Shown here piece by piece: positions 16,051 through 24,754 of a stretch of 35,124 bases of DNA (position 1 is the first letter of the stretch; each line of letters begins with the position of its first letter). Both the position numbers and the translations under genes were made by a program. Under the pieces are notes generated by a model, which saw only the letters and a program-made list of their open reading frames with translations, made no database searches and had not been told where the DNA came from. The stretch is from an uncultured Clostridia bacterium (GTDB taxonomy: Bacteria > Bacillota > Clostridia > Oscillospirales > Ruminococcaceae): NCBI GenBank assembly GCA_947627045.1, contig CANQUM010000018.1, forward strand, positions 1 through 35,124. Reading direction: 5' to 3'.

Positions 16051-16079
16051 ATATAAACATAATACGTCGGTAAAGTCAA
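16051..16079 (-). promoter_or_regulatory. Promoter of the GH2 operon
   Basis: On the minus strand, TTGACT (16079-16074) and TTATAT (16056-16051) are separated by 17 bases, about 40 bases before the GH2 start. The -35 is good and the -10 fair. Confidence 0.5.
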
Positions 16080-16226
16080 GTAAATAAAAATTAATAATTA
16101 TTGCAAATGTAATACCTTTAATTAAAACTTTAATAGCCAGCAGAGCAGCCAGCGTCATGTCGGTATTTATTTTATCACTTATATATGATAAAGTATTAAT
16201 ACAAAAAACAGAAAGGAATAAATTAC

Positions 16227-16697
16227 ATGGTTGTATTTGAACTTGAAAACGGCAAGAAAATAAAAGCGGAGCTTTATCCTGAGGTCGCTCCAATAACGGT
16301 TGCAAATTTTGAAAAACTGATAAAAGAGGGCTTCTACGACGGATTGATATTTCACAGAGTTATCCCCGGCTTTATGATTCAGGGCGGCTGCCCCGAAGGT
16401 ACAGGCATGGGCGGTCCTAAGGAAAGAATCAAGGGTGAATTTTTAGCAAACGGCGTTGTGAACAATTTAAAGCACACACGAGGCGTGCTTTCTATGGCAA
16501 GAACTGCTGATCCCAATTCGGCAGGCTCGCAGTTTTTCATAATGCACGCAGACGCTCCTCATCTTGACGGACAATATGCGGCGTTCGGAAAGGTGATTGA
16601 AGGTATGGACGCTGTAGACGAAATAGCCGAAACACCTACAGATTACAGCGACAGACCTCTGAAAGAGCAGAAAATCAAAAAGGTTACGATTGAATAA
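16227..16697 (+). CDS. Cyclophilin-type peptidyl-prolyl cis-trans isomerase
   Basis: A 156-residue single-domain cyclophilin that catalyses proline isomerisation during protein folding. Family motifs include FHRVIPGFMIQGG with the catalytic Arg, GVLSMART, NSAGSQFFI and LDGQYAAFGKV. It has no signal peptide, so it is cytoplasmic. The start at 16227 follows AGAAAGGA. It is monocistronic, with its own terminator right after the stop. Confidence 0.95.
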   Translation: MVVFELENGKKIKAELYPEVAPITVANFEKLIKEGFYDGLIFHRVIPGFMIQGGCPEGTGMGGPKERIKGEFLANGVVNNLKHTRGVLSMARTADPNSAGSQFFIMHADAPHLDGQYAAFGKVIEGMDAVDEIAETPTDYSDRPLKEQKIKKVTIE

Positions 16698-16713
16698 ATT
16701 GATACTTATGATT

Positions 16714-16743
16714 AAGACGCAGTAAATTACTGCGTCTTATTTT
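16714..16743 (+). terminator. Terminator after the cyclophilin gene
   Basis: Stem AAGACGCAG (16714-16722) / CTGCGTCTT (16730-16738) with a 7-base AT loop is followed by ATTTTTAT. Confidence 0.85.
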
Positions 16744-16774
16744 TATATTTGTTTTAATAAACCCGAACACAACA

Positions 16775-17158
16775 TCAAAGCTGAAAATTCATAATCACAA
16801 GGGCAATAATAATGATAATTGCCAGCAGAACCGCACCAAGAATAGAACCTACTATTACCTTCACCATTGTAGACTCGCTCATTTCACCGTTGTTATTCTG
16901 CACTTTTCTTCTTGACTGCTTTTGAGTTTTTCTGTATTCATTGTTTCTGTAATTATTCTCGTAAGTATTTTGTCTATGTGAGGCTTTTTGATTATTGTTC
17001 TGCGATTTATAAAACTGACCGTTTACAGTCCTGGTTTGAGCAGACGAGCCGTACAGATCCTTATTTGCAAAGCCCTGACTTTGTGATGCGTTTTTTATTC
17101 TGCTTTTGCTCCTGCCTTTTGGAATATCCGATTGGTAATTCTGTCTGTCTGAACTCAT
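16775..17158 (-). CDS. Small Q/N-rich tail-anchored membrane protein, function unknown
   Basis: A 127-residue protein starting at ATG 17158 after AAGGAG. The first 90 residues or so are polar, basic and rich in Gln, Asn, Ser, Arg and Lys, with no expected fold. One hydrophobic segment (about 97-124, rich in Ile and Leu) lies at the extreme C-terminus, followed by only a few residues, which is a tail-anchor layout with the disordered part in the cytoplasm. I recognise no family. It is divergent from spoVAD, so a link to spores is possible but unsupported. Confidence 0.7.
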   Translation of the reverse strand: MSSDRQNYQSDIPKGRSKSRIKNASQSQGFANKDLYGSSAQTRTVNGQFYKSQNNNQKASHRQNTYENNYRNNEYRKTQKQSRRKVQNNNGEMSESTMVKVIVGSILGAVLLAIIIIIALVIMNFQL

Positions 17159-17290
17159 TTCGATCGCTCCTTGAATAAATTAATCAGCTTTTGGAAAAAC
17201 TACTTTTAAATATTTATGTAACATTCTTTAAACCGTAATAGCACTTAAACATAAACGGCTTAAAGTTAAAGAAAGGAAGTAGATTATAAA

Positions 17291-18307
17291 ATGTCTCAAA
17301 AGCTGAGTAAATGTACTTATATATTAAATAATTGCCCGAATGTAAAAACTTATGCCTGCGTAGGCGGAAAAAAAGAGGGCGAAGGACCTATGGGCGAGTA
17401 TTTTGACAAGATAAACAATGATCCTTACTTCACAACCGACACTTTTGAAAAAGCAGAAAGCGAAATGCAAAAGCAAGCAATTCTGATAGCTCTCAGAAAA
17501 GGCGAACTAAAACCTGCTGATATTGACTTTATGTTCGGAGGCGATTTGCTTAATCAATGCGTGGGCACAACATACGGCATAAGGGATATGAATATTCCTT
17601 TCTTGGGAATTTACGGCGCCTGCTCAACAATGGCAGAGGGGCTTCTGCTATCATCGGTTATGGTCGATAATAATGTAGGAGGTAATGTTCTTGCAGTTAC
17701 ATCTTCACACTTCTGCACCGCAGAAAGACAATACCGCTTTCCTGTTGAATACGGAGGTCAGAGAACTCCGACGTCGCAATGGACTGCTACCGCAAGCGGA
17801 GCGGTTGTGGTTTCCGGCGAGGACGCCGCACCGTATGTACGAGGCGTCACGATCGGAACAGTTCAGGATATGGGAGTAACTGATGCTAATAATATGGGTG
17901 CGGCAATGGCACCGGCGGCTTATGAAACAATAAAACAGTTTTTAACCGACACAGGTAAAAAGGCGTCTGACTTCGACAAGATCATCACAGGCGATTTGGG
18001 AAAGGTCGGAACAAGATTACTGCTTAAACTGCTTAATGACGACGGCATTGATATTTCAAAACAGCACAACGACTGCGGTCTTATGATATTTGACTGCGAC
18101 GATCAGGATGTTCACGCAGGCGGAAGCGGCTGCGGCTGCGCCGCAAGTATGCTATGCGGATATTTTCTGCCGCTGCTTAAATCAGGCGACATTAGAAATA
18201 TTCTGTTTCTCGCAACAGGTGCACTGATGTCGCCCACACTAAGCCAGCAGGGAGAAAGTATTCCCAGTATTGCTCATGCCGTTTGGCTTTCTAACGATAA
18301 ACAATAA
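17291..18307 (+). CDS. spoVAD: SpoVAD, stage V sporulation protein AD
   Basis: A 338-residue protein with a thiolase-like fold, part of the SpoVA complex that moves dipicolinic acid into the forespore and out at germination. Recognisable stretches are GDLLNQC, FLGIYGACSTMAEG, SSHFCTAERQYRFP, TGDLGKVG, DCGLMIFD and GGSGCGCAA. The length is normal. ATG 17291 follows AAAGGA. spoVAE starts 18 bp after it. The usual upstream partner spoVAC is absent: only a divergent unrelated gene precedes it. Confidence 0.95.
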   Translation: MSQKLSKCTYILNNCPNVKTYACVGGKKEGEGPMGEYFDKINNDPYFTTDTFEKAESEMQKQAILIALRKGELKPADIDFMFGGDLLNQCVGTTYGIRDMNIPFLGIYGACSTMAEGLLLSSVMVDNNVGGNVLAVTSSHFCTAERQYRFPVEYGGQRTPTSQWTATASGAVVVSGEDAAPYVRGVTIGTVQDMGVTDANNMGAAMAPAAYETIKQFLTDTGKKASDFDKIITGDLGKVGTRLLLKLLNDDGIDISKQHNDCGLMIFDCDDQDVHAGGSGCGCAASMLCGYFLPLLKSGDIRNILFLATGALMSPTLSQQGESIPSIAHAVWLSNDKQ

Positions 18308-18325
18308 TTTTAAAGGAGATTTTTT

Positions 18326-18688
18326 ATGGATTATTTAATAGCTTTTTTAGTAGGCGGTCTATTCTGTGCAATAGGTCAGGTTCTTATTGATTACACAAAA
18401 CTCACTCCCGCAAGAATACTTGTCGCATACGTTGTGGCAGGAGTAGTGCTCGGCGGGATTAATGTGTATAAGCGTCTTATAGATTTTGCTGGAGGCGGCG
18501 CTACCGTTCCGTTGACAGGCTTCGGTTATCTGTTAAGCAAGGGAGTTCGTGAAGACATTGATGAAAACGGAATATTAGGTATATTTACAGGCGGTCTTAC
18601 CGCCGCAGCAGCCGGAATCAGTGCGGCACTGCTGTTTGGATTTATAACCGCACTCATTTTCAAAAGTGCACAGAAAAACGCAAGCTGA
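18326..18688 (+). CDS. spoVAE: SpoVAE, stage V sporulation protein AE
   Basis: A 120-residue integral membrane protein, mostly hydrophobic, with about four membrane segments and the FVGGLFCAIGQ-like start and TGFGYLLSKGVREDI loop typical of SpoVAE/SpoVAC-type proteins. It starts after AAAGGAG, directly downstream of spoVAD, and would work with it in dipicolinate transport. The stop lies four bases from the stop of the convergent lysR gene, with no terminator hairpin between them. Confidence 0.92.
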   Translation: MDYLIAFLVGGLFCAIGQVLIDYTKLTPARILVAYVVAGVVLGGINVYKRLIDFAGGGATVPLTGFGYLLSKGVREDIDENGILGIFTGGLTAAAAGISAALLFGFITALIFKSAQKNAS

Positions 18689-18691
18689 CCT

Positions 18692-19594
18692 TTAAATATT
18701 TCTCTTTACAAACTCTAAAAATGAATTTGCCGAATCGCTTCTTGATTTGAGCTTTGGAAATGCAAGCCCTATAGTTCGCTTGTTCATAGGAGTTTCAAGT
18801 TCAAGTTCTGTTATACTGCCGTTTTTCAAATCGTTTTCTACAAACTGCTTTATAACGCATGAGATGCCCATTCCTATTTTGGCAAAATCTATTAGCAGAT
18901 CCATACTTGTTACTTCAATAATTCCTTTTGCCTCTATTTTATTTTCCCGCAAATACTTATCTACAAAAACTCTGGACAGGTTTTCCTCATCTAGAAGCAT
19001 TAGGTTGCCTAATTTTAAAATCTCGTTTGTTGAAAGCTCACGTTTTTCTCTTAGCTTCAAATTTTCAAGATATGTCTTATTGGCAATGAATATATCCTCA
19101 AATTCACCTAGAGGTAAAAATTCAGATTTTATATTGTTTTCCTGATTGACAACAAGTGCCATATCAAGCCTGCCGTTTTCCAAAAGCTGCAGGCTTTTTG
19201 CTGATGACTGACATTCTATTACTATCTTTATATGAGGATTTTCCTCAATATATTTCTTTAAAAAAGGTATCAAAATAAACTTGCACAAGCTCGACGATGT
19301 ACCTATCTTTATCTTTCCCAAACCTAAATTTTTAATATTCTTTATCTTCTGCTCGCCTGCGTCTATAGCACTGAACGCAGTTTCAAGCTGTTCGCAGAGT
19401 ATTTTTCCCTCATAAGTAAGAGAAACTCCCTTAGCCGAGCGCTTTAAAAGCGTAACGCCAAGACTTTCCTCAAGCTTGGCAATCGCCATACTTATCGCAG
19501 GCTGTGAAATAAACAGCTTTCTCGCCGCAGCTGAAATATTTCCCTCAGAGGCAACTGTATAGAATATTTTTAATTGATTAAGATTATTATTCAT
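18692..19594 (-). CDS. LysR-family transcriptional regulator
   Basis: About 300 residues when started at ATG 19594; a longer ATG at 19633 adds 13 residues, but the shorter form begins MNNNLNQLKIFYTVA as family members do. The N-terminal winged helix (GNISAAARKLFISQPAISMAIAKLEE) is clear, followed by a periplasmic-binding-like effector domain (KIGTSSSLCKFILIPFLKKY, LPLGEFEDIFIAN). It is divergent from the phosphoglucomutase gene across about 250 bp, so it might regulate that gene or itself. The effector is unknown; the shape is nearest to the CysB/CysL-type group. Confidence 0.88.
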   Translation of the reverse strand: MNNNLNQLKIFYTVASEGNISAAARKLFISQPAISMAIAKLEESLGVTLLKRSAKGVSLTYEGKILCEQLETAFSAIDAGEQKIKNIKNLGLGKIKIGTSSSLCKFILIPFLKKYIEENPHIKIVIECQSSAKSLQLLENGRLDMALVVNQENNIKSEFLPLGEFEDIFIANKTYLENLKLREKRELSTNEILKLGNLMLLDEENLSRVFVDKYLRENKIEAKGIIEVTSMDLLIDFAKIGMGISCVIKQFVENDLKNGSITELELETPMNKRTIGLAFPKLKSRSDSANSFLEFVKRNI

Positions 19595-19808
19595 TTTAAC
19601 AGAACCTATTCTTAAAATTTTACGAGATTTCATAACTAATACATATTTGCACTCTAATTTTACTCTATTTTTTACAATATTACAAGAACAAATCTAAAAT
19701 GCTCGAAAAACAAATCAAAAACATATTTAATCTGTACCAAAATTTTGTCCCATAATGGCCTTTAAAATATTAACTTTTTACGAATAATTGAACATTTGTT
19801 GAAAAGTC

Positions 19809-19836
19809 TTGAAAGGTAAAAAAAATATGTTATAAT
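19809..19836 (+). promoter_or_regulatory. Promoter of the phosphoglucomutase gene
   Basis: TTGAAA (19809-19814) and a perfect TATAAT (19831-19836) are 16 bases apart, with TG one base before the -10 (extended -10). The GTG start is 50 bases downstream. Confidence 0.8.
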
Positions 19837-19885
19837 AATTTTCAGGCGTTTTATCATAATGCCAGATTATTTATGAGGTGATTTT

Positions 19886-21604
19886 GTGTCAATTAAAGAA
19901 TTATATACATTATGGAGTGAAAAAGCTGTAGACGATCCTGATTTGATTTCCGAGCTAAAGAGCATTGAGGGCAATGACTCGGAAATTGAAGACAGATTTG
20001 CCGTTTCTCTGAAATTCGGCACTGCAGGTCTTAGAGGCATTATCGGTGCAGGAATTAACAGAATGAATATCTATACTGTCCGTCAGGCAACTCAAGGCTT
20101 GGCTGATTATGTTAATCAGGAATTTGAAAACGGCTCAGTAGCTATTGCATATGATTCCAGAATTAAATCAGATGTTTTTGCAAAGGAAGCAGCAAGCGTT
20201 CTCGCAGCAAACGGAATAAAAGTATATATCTATCCTGAGCTTATGCCCACTCCTATGCTTTCATTCGCCGTAAGAGAACTAAACTGCGATTCGGGTATTG
20301 TAATTACTGCATCTCACAATCCTGCCAAGTACAACGGCTACAAGGTCTACGGTTCGGACGGCTGTCAGATGACTCCGCAAGCGGCAGATATTGTGTTAGA
20401 AAAAATTTCACACGTCGACGTTCTAACCGGAGCTAAAGTTATTGATTTTGAAGACGGAATTGAAAGCGGTAAGATCGAATATATTTCCGAGCAGGTTATT
20501 GAAAGGTATCTTGAAAAGGTAAAGGAACAAAGCATACATCCTGAAATCGTTGCCGAAAGCGGATTAAAGGTTGTATTTACTCCCCTCAACGGTACAGGTA
20601 ACAAGCCTATAAGACAAATTTTGAAAAATATAGGCGTTAAGGATATAACAGTTGTTCCTGAGCAGGAAAACCCCGACGGAAACTTCCCTACCTGCCCTTT
20701 CCCGAACCCGGAGATAAAAGAAGCACTTGAAAAAGGATTGGAGCTTTCAAGAAAGGTTAAACCTGATCTGCTTTTGGCCTCCGACCCTGACGCTGACCGA
20801 ATGGGAATTGCCGTTCCGGACGAAAACGGCGACTTCGTTCTATTCACTGGTAATGAAGTGGGCGCACTGCTTCTCGAGTACATCTGTCATGAAAGAACTG
20901 CTCTCGGCACAATGCCAAAGGACCCTATTACGATAAAAACAATCGTTTCAACAGATATTATTTCAAAAATTGCAAAGACTTATAATGTTCAGATGATAGA
21001 AGTTCTGACTGGTTTTAAATTCATAGGCGAACAGATCGGTATTTTAGAAGAAAAAGGCGAGGAAAACAGGTACATCTTCGGGTTTGAAGAAAGCTACGGT
21101 TATCTTGCAGGCTCTTATGTAAGAGACAAGGACGCGGTTGTAGCTTCAATGCTCGTATGCGAAATGACAGCATTTTATCGAACAAAAGGAATATCTCTCA
21201 TTAAGGCAAGGGAAAATCTCTATGCTAAATACGGCAATTTCGTACACACTCAAAAGAGCTTTATCTGCGAGGGTCTTTCAGGAATGGAGAGAATGTCTGA
21301 AATAATGAATGAGCTCAGGGAAAATCCTCCCAGCGAGATCGGCGGATTGAAAGTTCTTTCTATTGCTGACTATAAGACAAGTATGAAAAAAGATATGACA
21401 AACGGCTCAACAGAAGCTATAAACCTTCCGAAATCAGATGTAATATCGTTTGTTCTCGAAAAGAATGCAAAAGTTATCATACGCCCGTCGGGTACTGAGC
21501 CTAAGATAAAAGCATATTATACCACAAACGATACTGACAGGAAAAATGCAGTTATTCTTGAAGAAGTAATATCAAATGATTTCAAAAAAATAATAGGCTT
21601 TTAA
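19886..21604 (+). CDS. Phosphoglucomutase/phosphomannomutase family protein
   Basis: A 572-residue alpha-D-phosphohexomutase, the length of the Firmicutes PgcA type, interconverting glucose 1-phosphate and glucose 6-phosphate (or the mannose forms). Motifs in order are FGTAGLRG, the phosphoserine loop TASHNPAKYNGYKVY, the metal-binding DPDADRMG, the sugar-binding GFEESYGYL and the phosphate-binding RPSGTEPK. The GTG start 19886 follows GAGGTGAT. It is a single gene, divergent from lysR, and precedes the secreted glycanase, although the 250-bp gap suggests a separate transcript. Confidence 0.94.
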   Translation: MSIKELYTLWSEKAVDDPDLISELKSIEGNDSEIEDRFAVSLKFGTAGLRGIIGAGINRMNIYTVRQATQGLADYVNQEFENGSVAIAYDSRIKSDVFAKEAASVLAANGIKVYIYPELMPTPMLSFAVRELNCDSGIVITASHNPAKYNGYKVYGSDGCQMTPQAADIVLEKISHVDVLTGAKVIDFEDGIESGKIEYISEQVIERYLEKVKEQSIHPEIVAESGLKVVFTPLNGTGNKPIRQILKNIGVKDITVVPEQENPDGNFPTCPFPNPEIKEALEKGLELSRKVKPDLLLASDPDADRMGIAVPDENGDFVLFTGNEVGALLLEYICHERTALGTMPKDPITIKTIVSTDIISKIAKTYNVQMIEVLTGFKFIGEQIGILEEKGEENRYIFGFEESYGYLAGSYVRDKDAVVASMLVCEMTAFYRTKGISLIKARENLYAKYGNFVHTQKSFICEGLSGMERMSEIMNELRENPPSEIGGLKVLSIADYKTSMKKDMTNGSTEAINLPKSDVISFVLEKNAKVIIRPSGTEPKIKAYYTTNDTDRKNAVILEEVISNDFKKIIGF

Positions 21605-21740
21605 TAAAGTATTAATAATTTGATAAACACATTATATTAATAGTTTTATTATCTATTTTTGTAAAGCTAAATACGTCAAAATGAATAAAAATTTGCCTTA
21701 TAATTTGGCTAAATAACCAGTTTTTTTTATTATTCAAATT

Positions 21741-21749
21741 TGTTATAAT
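21741..21749 (+). promoter_or_regulatory. Extended -10 element upstream of the GH5 gene
   Basis: TGTTATAAT gives a perfect -10 (21744-21749) with the TG extension, but only a T-run lies at the -35 position. The implied leader is about 100 nt and AT-rich, with no other clear element. Confidence 0.5.
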
Positions 21750-21856
21750 TAATGTGTGTTATATATACTTAGGGATATTTATGTATGGATTATAGGTCAA
21801 TCTATTAATTAATACATATTTATATTTTAAATAAAAACAAGAAATGAGGTAAAAAA

Positions 21857-24508
21857 ATGAAAGCAAAAAGAATACTTTCAGGGCTGATAAGCGCAGTTGT
21901 TGCAATATCAGCAACGTTCAGCATGGTTTCTTTTACGGCAATTGCTGATGACACTTTTGATGATTTGAATCAAGAGCAAATCACTGCCGCTATGGGAGCA
22001 GGCTGGAACTTAGGAAATCAGCTTGAAGCCGCTAAGGACGGTGTTCCTGAAGAAACAACCTGGGGTAACCCGGTAATTAGAAAAGAACTCCTGCAGACAG
22101 TAAAAAAAGCAGGATTCAAATCAGTAAGAATCCCTGTTTCCTATTTGAGCAAAATAGGTCCGCAAACGACCTATAAAATTGACGAAGCATGGCTTAATCG
22201 TATTAAGGAAGTTGTAGACTATGCAATTGACGAAGATTTCTATGTAATCATAAATATGCACGGTGACGGTTATAACACTGTAGACGGCGGTTGGTTACTA
22301 TGTAATGCTGCTGATGGTTATCAGACTGAAATCAAGAAAAAATATGAGGCTTGCTGGAAACAAATTGCTGAAAAATTTGCAAACTATGACGAGCATCTTA
22401 TCTTTGAGTCAATGAACGAAGAGTTTGACGGTTCATACACAAAACCTAACGAAAAATTCTATAAGAATATCAATGAATACAACCAGATTTTCATTGATAC
22501 TGTTCGTAGTACAGGCGGAAATAATGCGAAAAGATGGCTTCTTACCTGCGGATGGAATACAGATATTGATAATACTGTAGGTGGTTTTGGTTATGAATTC
22601 CCTACCGATGAAAACAGAGACCCATCTATCACTGAAAACAGAATTATGATGTCAGTACACTATTATGCTCCTTGGGACTATTGCGGAGACGACACAAGCG
22701 GATCATATTCGCAATGGGGAGATGACGGTAACCCGAACAAAAAGGTTAACTGGAACAGCGATGAAGACTATATGGAAGGTCAGCTCAAAAAGGTATACGA
22801 CAAATTCGTATCAGCAGGCTATCCTGTAATAATCGGTGAGTACGGATGTATAAACAAAACCGCTACCGACGCTGCTAACACTATATACAGAGCACACTAT
22901 GTAGGAACAATGTGTAAACTTGCAAAGGAATACGGCTGTGTACCGGTATACTGGGATAACGGAGCAGTAGGAAACAGTTTCGGACTTATCAACAGAAATA
23001 CATACAAAATAGAACAGCCAGAAATGATAGACGCTATGATGGAAGTATATCTGACACCAAAGGAAAACCTGAGCAGATTCATCACATTCATATCCGAATT
23101 AAAGAGCGACAATTACACAACAGATACATGGAACGCAGTAGATACAGCACTAAAAACAGCAGAAGGTCTTGTAGAAGCTGAAGGCACATCAGATGAAGAC
23201 TTAACAAAGGCATATGAAGACCTTAACACAGCATACTACAAGTTAATGGAAAATGATAGTGCAACAGACGAATATGTAGCAATAAGAAACGAAGATGAAA
23301 TAGGAAACTCAATAGAATTGTATGAAGAAGCAATTGCACTTGGACAGTCTCCTGAAGGATATGCAGTATCGCTAAAACCAGATATGATGAATGTTCTGTC
23401 ATCAAAAGTACTAACGATTAAATTCAAGATCACATCAGCTAAGAAGCCTGCAGCCGGTGATACTGTACTTAATTTAAAACCATTTGACACAAAAACATGG
23501 TCAGGCTGGAATGATAACTTTGTAAAATTATCAGACTGCAAATATGATGCAGCAACAGAAGAATACACATACACAGTAGAATCAAAGAAGATATTGGATT
23601 CATATGAAGGCGGAATTGAAAGTGGAGCAGATGGTATAAATCTTTACTATGGCATGGTTGTTGATAAAAATGGAAAAGTAGGAAATGCTCTTGATGAAGA
23701 CGGCAATGCAATATTTGACAAGGATGGAGTAGCAATACAGTTGACATACTATTCGGCATCATATCCTATATCACATACACGTCATCACTATGAAGAAGGC
23801 TCATACACATTCACAGAGCCGACCTGTACAGAGCAAGGATACAGAGAGTATAAATGTACAGCATGCGGAGAAGTATATAAAGATATGTACAAAGCCAACG
23901 GACACACATGGGAAGCATGGAAAACAGTAAAAGAAGCTACCTGCGGAGAAGCAGGAATACGTGAGCACACATGCTTGATAGATAATGTAACAGAACAGCA
24001 AGAAATAAAGGCAACAGGAAAACATAACTTTGTAAACGGCGTATGCACAGTATGCGGAGCAAAGGATATTATAGAGGAACCACATAAACCGGAGAATCCT
24101 GGCAATAACAACGGAAGCACAGTTAAGCCCGGAACACCTGGAAACAAGGTAACACCTACTCCAAAGACAAACGCTAAGGCAGATGCTCAGAAGATAGTAA
24201 ACAAGGCAAAGATAAAGAATCTTAAAGCTAGTGCTAAGGGCAAAAAGGTAACAGTTAAGTGGAAGAAGGCAAGCAAGGTTACCGGTTATATTGTACAGGT
24301 ATCAACAAAGAAGAACTTCAAGAAGAAGAGTATTGTTGCAAAGAAGACCTTAAAGAAGAACGCAAAGAAGGTTACAATTAAGATTAAGAAACTCAAGAAG
24401 GGCAAGACTTACTGGGTAAGAGTAAGAGCTTATAAGACTTACAAAGCTAACGGCAAGACCAATAAGGCAACAGGTTCTTGGAAGAAAGTTAAATTTAAAG
24501 CAAAATAA
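21857..24508 (+). CDS. Secreted multidomain GH5 endoglycanase (cellulase-like)
   Basis: An 883-residue protein with a signal peptide (cut near Ala30), a GH5 catalytic domain (about 35-400), a FIVAR-like helical segment (about 404-466), an unassigned beta-rich domain (about 470-640), a Cys-rich segment with TCTEQGYREYKCTACG and CTVCG motifs (about 650-755), a Pro/Asn/Gly linker, and a very Lys-rich fibronectin type III domain (about 795-883). GWNLGNQLEA, RIPVSY, SMNEE (Glu188, acid/base) and GEYGC (Glu328, nucleophile) mark GH5. There is no dockerin or sortase motif. The basic FN3 tail may bind the anionic cell surface, which is inference. Codon usage changes near 22,850 and again near 24,180. 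A terminator follows. Confidence 0.92.
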   Translation: MKAKRILSGLISAVVAISATFSMVSFTAIADDTFDDLNQEQITAAMGAGWNLGNQLEAAKDGVPEETTWGNPVIRKELLQTVKKAGFKSVRIPVSYLSKIGPQTTYKIDEAWLNRIKEVVDYAIDEDFYVIINMHGDGYNTVDGGWLLCNAADGYQTEIKKKYEACWKQIAEKFANYDEHLIFESMNEEFDGSYTKPNEKFYKNINEYNQIFIDTVRSTGGNNAKRWLLTCGWNTDIDNTVGGFGYEFPTDENRDPSITENRIMMSVHYYAPWDYCGDDTSGSYSQWGDDGNPNKKVNWNSDEDYMEGQLKKVYDKFVSAGYPVIIGEYGCINKTATDAANTIYRAHYVGTMCKLAKEYGCVPVYWDNGAVGNSFGLINRNTYKIEQPEMIDAMMEVYLTPKENLSRFITFISELKSDNYTTDTWNAVDTALKTAEGLVEAEGTSDEDLTKAYEDLNTAYYKLMENDSATDEYVAIRNEDEIGNSIELYEEAIALGQSPEGYAVSLKPDMMNVLSSKVLTIKFKITSAKKPAAGDTVLNLKPFDTKTWSGWNDNFVKLSDCKYDAATEEYTYTVESKKILDSYEGGIESGADGINLYYGMVVDKNGKVGNALDEDGNAIFDKDGVAIQLTYYSASYPISHTRHHYEEGSYTFTEPTCTEQGYREYKCTACGEVYKDMYKANGHTWEAWKTVKEATCGEAGIREHTCLIDNVTEQQEIKATGKHNFVNGVCTVCGAKDIIEEPHKPENPGNNNGSTVKPGTPGNKVTPTPKTNAKADAQKIVNKAKIKNLKASAKGKKVTVKWKKASKVTGYIVQVSTKKNFKKKSIVAKKTLKKNAKKVTIKIKKLKKGKTYWVRVRAYKTYKANGKTNKATGSWKKVKFKAK

Positions 24509-24531
24509 GCAACGGTAACGTTGTACATCTA

Positions 24532-24568
24532 ATCAGCCCCTGGCAATTATGTCAGGGGCTGATTTTTT
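24532..24568 (+). terminator. Terminator after the GH5 gene
   Basis: An 11-bp stem ATCAGCCCCTG (24532-24542) / CAGGGGCTGAT (24553-24563) is followed by a run of T. Confidence 0.92.
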
Positions 24569-24669
24569 GTATAACGGCAGTTTGAATTCTGAAAAACTCG
24601 TGATGCAAGATAGAATTTTTTTCTGAAAATGAAAAACACTAAGAGCCTACGGACTCTCGGCCTGACAGG

Positions 24670-24698
24670 TTGACTATTTTGTATAAAAATGATATAAT
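24670..24698 (+). promoter_or_regulatory. Consensus-like promoter of the small anchored-protein gene
   Basis: TTGACT (24670-24675) and TATAAT (24693-24698) are 17 bases apart. This is one of the best sigma-A matches in the window and lies about 55 bases before the next start codon. Confidence 0.85.
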
Positions 24699-24754
24699 TG
24701 TTTAAGTAATTAATCTAAATAAGCAAAATTCATTTAACTGGAACGGAGATTGTA

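Noticed and set aside
23788-24147. Cys-rich minus-strand open frames inside the GH5 gene
   Set aside because: They are antisense shadows of the A-biased codon region, with no ribosome site or recognisable domain.
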